DNA from: Spartobacteria bacterium
Lineage (GTDB): Bacteria > Verrucomicrobiota > Verrucomicrobiia > Chthoniobacterales > Chthoniobacteraceae
Length of the DNA: 64,000 nucleotides
NCBI GenBank assembly: GCA_021324825.1
Contig: JAJPII010000016.1
Location: 124,001-188,000, forward strand
Direction: 5' to 3'
In this document: piece after piece, positions 63,164-64,000 of the stretch
Layout: each line of letters starts with the position of its first letter
Numbering within the stretch: the first letter of the stretch is position 1
Notes under the pieces: model-generated
The model's input: the letters and a program-made list of their open reading frames with translations, nothing else
What the model was told of the DNA's origin: nothing
Database searches by the model: none
Position numbers and translations under genes: made by a program

Positions 63164-64000
63164 ATGCCAAAAAACACCGACCTGAAAAAGATACTCTTGA
63201 TTGGTTCGGGGCCCATCGTCATCGGGCAGGGGTGCGAGTTCGACTACTCGGGAGTGCAGGCGTGCAAGGCGCTCGCGGAGGAGGGGTACGAAGTCGTGCT
63301 CGTCAACTCGAACCCGGCGACCATCATGACCGACCCGGAGTTCGCGGCCCGGACGTACATCGAGCCGATAACGCCCGAGGTCATCGAGAAAATCCTCGCC
63401 CGTGAGAAGCCGGACGCCATCCTGCCGACGCTGGGCGGGCAGACCGCCCTTAACGCCGCGATGGACCTGGAGCGCAACGGCGCCCTGGCCCGGCACGGCG
63501 TGCGGCTCATCGGCGCGAACGCGGAGGCCATCGCGAAAGGGGAGGACCGCCATCTTTTCAAGGAGTGCATGCTGCGGATAGGCCTGGAGGTCGCCCGCTC
63601 CGGCGTGGCCCACAAGCCGGAGGAAGCGCGCGCCGTCGCGGCGGAGATCGGCTCTTTCCCGCTCATCGTCCGCCCGGCGTTCACCCTGGGCGGGGCGGGC
63701 GGCGGCATCGCCTACAACCGGGAGGAGTTCGACGAGATCGTGGCGCGCGGGCTGGACCTTTCGCCCGTGAGCGAGGTGCTCATCGAGGAATCGCTCCTCG
63801 GCTGGAAGGAATTCGAGATGGAGGTCATGCGCGACCGCGCCGACAATTGCGTGGTCGTCTGCTCGATCGAGAACTTCGACCCGATGGGCGTCCATACGGG
63901 GGATTCCATCACCGTCGCGCCCGCGCAGACCTTGACGGACAGGGAATACCAGGTCATGCGCGACGCCTCCTTCGCGGTCATCCGCGAGATCGGCGTCGAG
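63164..64000 (+). CDS. carB: Carbamoyl-phosphate synthase large subunit, N-terminal 279 residues, cut by window edge
   Basis: The plus strand is open from ATG 63164 to the right edge. The translation starts [20 protein letters not shown], then [59 protein letters not shown] and [20 protein letters not shown], an unmistakable CarB N-terminal ATP-grasp domain. CarB makes carbamoyl phosphate from glutamine-derived ammonia, bicarbonate and two ATP for arginine and pyrimidine synthesis. carA is not adjacent upstream. Confidence 0.97.
   Translation, partial: MPKNTDLKKILLIGSGPIVIGQGCEFDYSGVQACKALAEEGYEVVLVNSNPATIMTDPEFAARTYIEPITPEVIEKILAREKPDAILPTLGGQTALNAAMDLERNGALARHGVRLIGANAEAIAKGEDRHLFKECMLRIGLEVARSGVAHKPEEARAVAAEIGSFPLIVRPAFTLGGAGGGIAYNREEFDEIVARGLDLSPVSEVLIEESLLGWKEFEMEVMRDRADNCVVVCSIENFDPMGVHTGDSITVAPAQTLTDREYQVMRDASFAVIREIGVE

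Overview
The window (roughly 60-65% G+C by eye) looks like chromosomal DNA of a Gram-negative bacterium with an outer membrane, most likely a member of the Verrucomicrobiota. Supporting signs are an exosortase with a PEP-CTERM-like substrate, LolC/E, Mla and TolC-type envelope systems, the futalosine route to menaquinone (mqnE, mqnA, plus a UbiE-type methyltransferase), a PUR-alpha-family protein, and a depupylase/ARC ATPase pair. No rRNA, tRNA, CRISPR array or intact insertion sequence was found. The phylum assignment is an inference from gene content only.

Layout. 1-14 kb is an exosortase/exopolysaccharide region: exosortase (cut by the left edge) coupled to an RfaH/NusG-like antiterminator, secreted proteins, TPR proteins, an AlkP-TPR-sulfotransferase fusion, an O-antigen-ligase-like TPR protein and a polyprenyl glycosylphosphotransferase. 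14-18 kb holds small hypotheticals, coaX and a LolC/E permease. 17.9-20.4 kb is a low-G+C polymorphic-toxin island: a WHH-nuclease toxin, its SUKH immunity protein, a truncated RNase A-like toxin tip, a CdiI-like immunity protein and a fragment resembling a second WHH tail. 20.4-29.3 kb has a GH1-GH26 fusion, an MGDG-synthase-like glycosyltransferase, a 51-aa lipoprotein, rhomboid, Sel1, Nudix and ECF sigma genes. 29.3-31.2 kb is mqnE-mqnA. 31.6-37 kb holds a VWA protein divergent from an ARC/Mpa ATPase gene whose stop overlaps the dop start, with neither Pup nor 20S proteasome genes nearby. 37-43.3 kb is a minus-strand tolC-macA-macB-type efflux operon ending in a GH15 glycosidase. 43.4-51.8 kb has regulators, menaquinone methyltransferase, rodA, an oligopeptide ABC ATPase, thiG, hemW and an FAD reductase. 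51.8-53 kb is a papain-family protease followed by a chagasin-type inhibitor. 54.6-58.6 kb is dnaK-groES-groEL. 59.3-63 kb is an Mla-type lipid-transport operon whose permease gene is split by one in-frame stop, followed by a PIN-TRAM gene. The right edge cuts carB.

The most unusual observations are (i) a dispersed family of roughly 60-160 bp palindromic elements, bounded by TA and with MITE-like inverted ends, that repeatedly supply the TAG stop codon of the gene they abut and in one case the start codon of the next; (ii) the ARC-Dop pair lacking the proteasome-docking tail; (iii) the toxin/immunity island with eroded extra cassettes; (iv) the protease-inhibitor pair with no export signal; (v) mlaE interrupted by TAA directly followed by ATG; and (vi) a GH1-GH26 reading frame with a signal peptide and strong Shine-Dalgarno in its middle.
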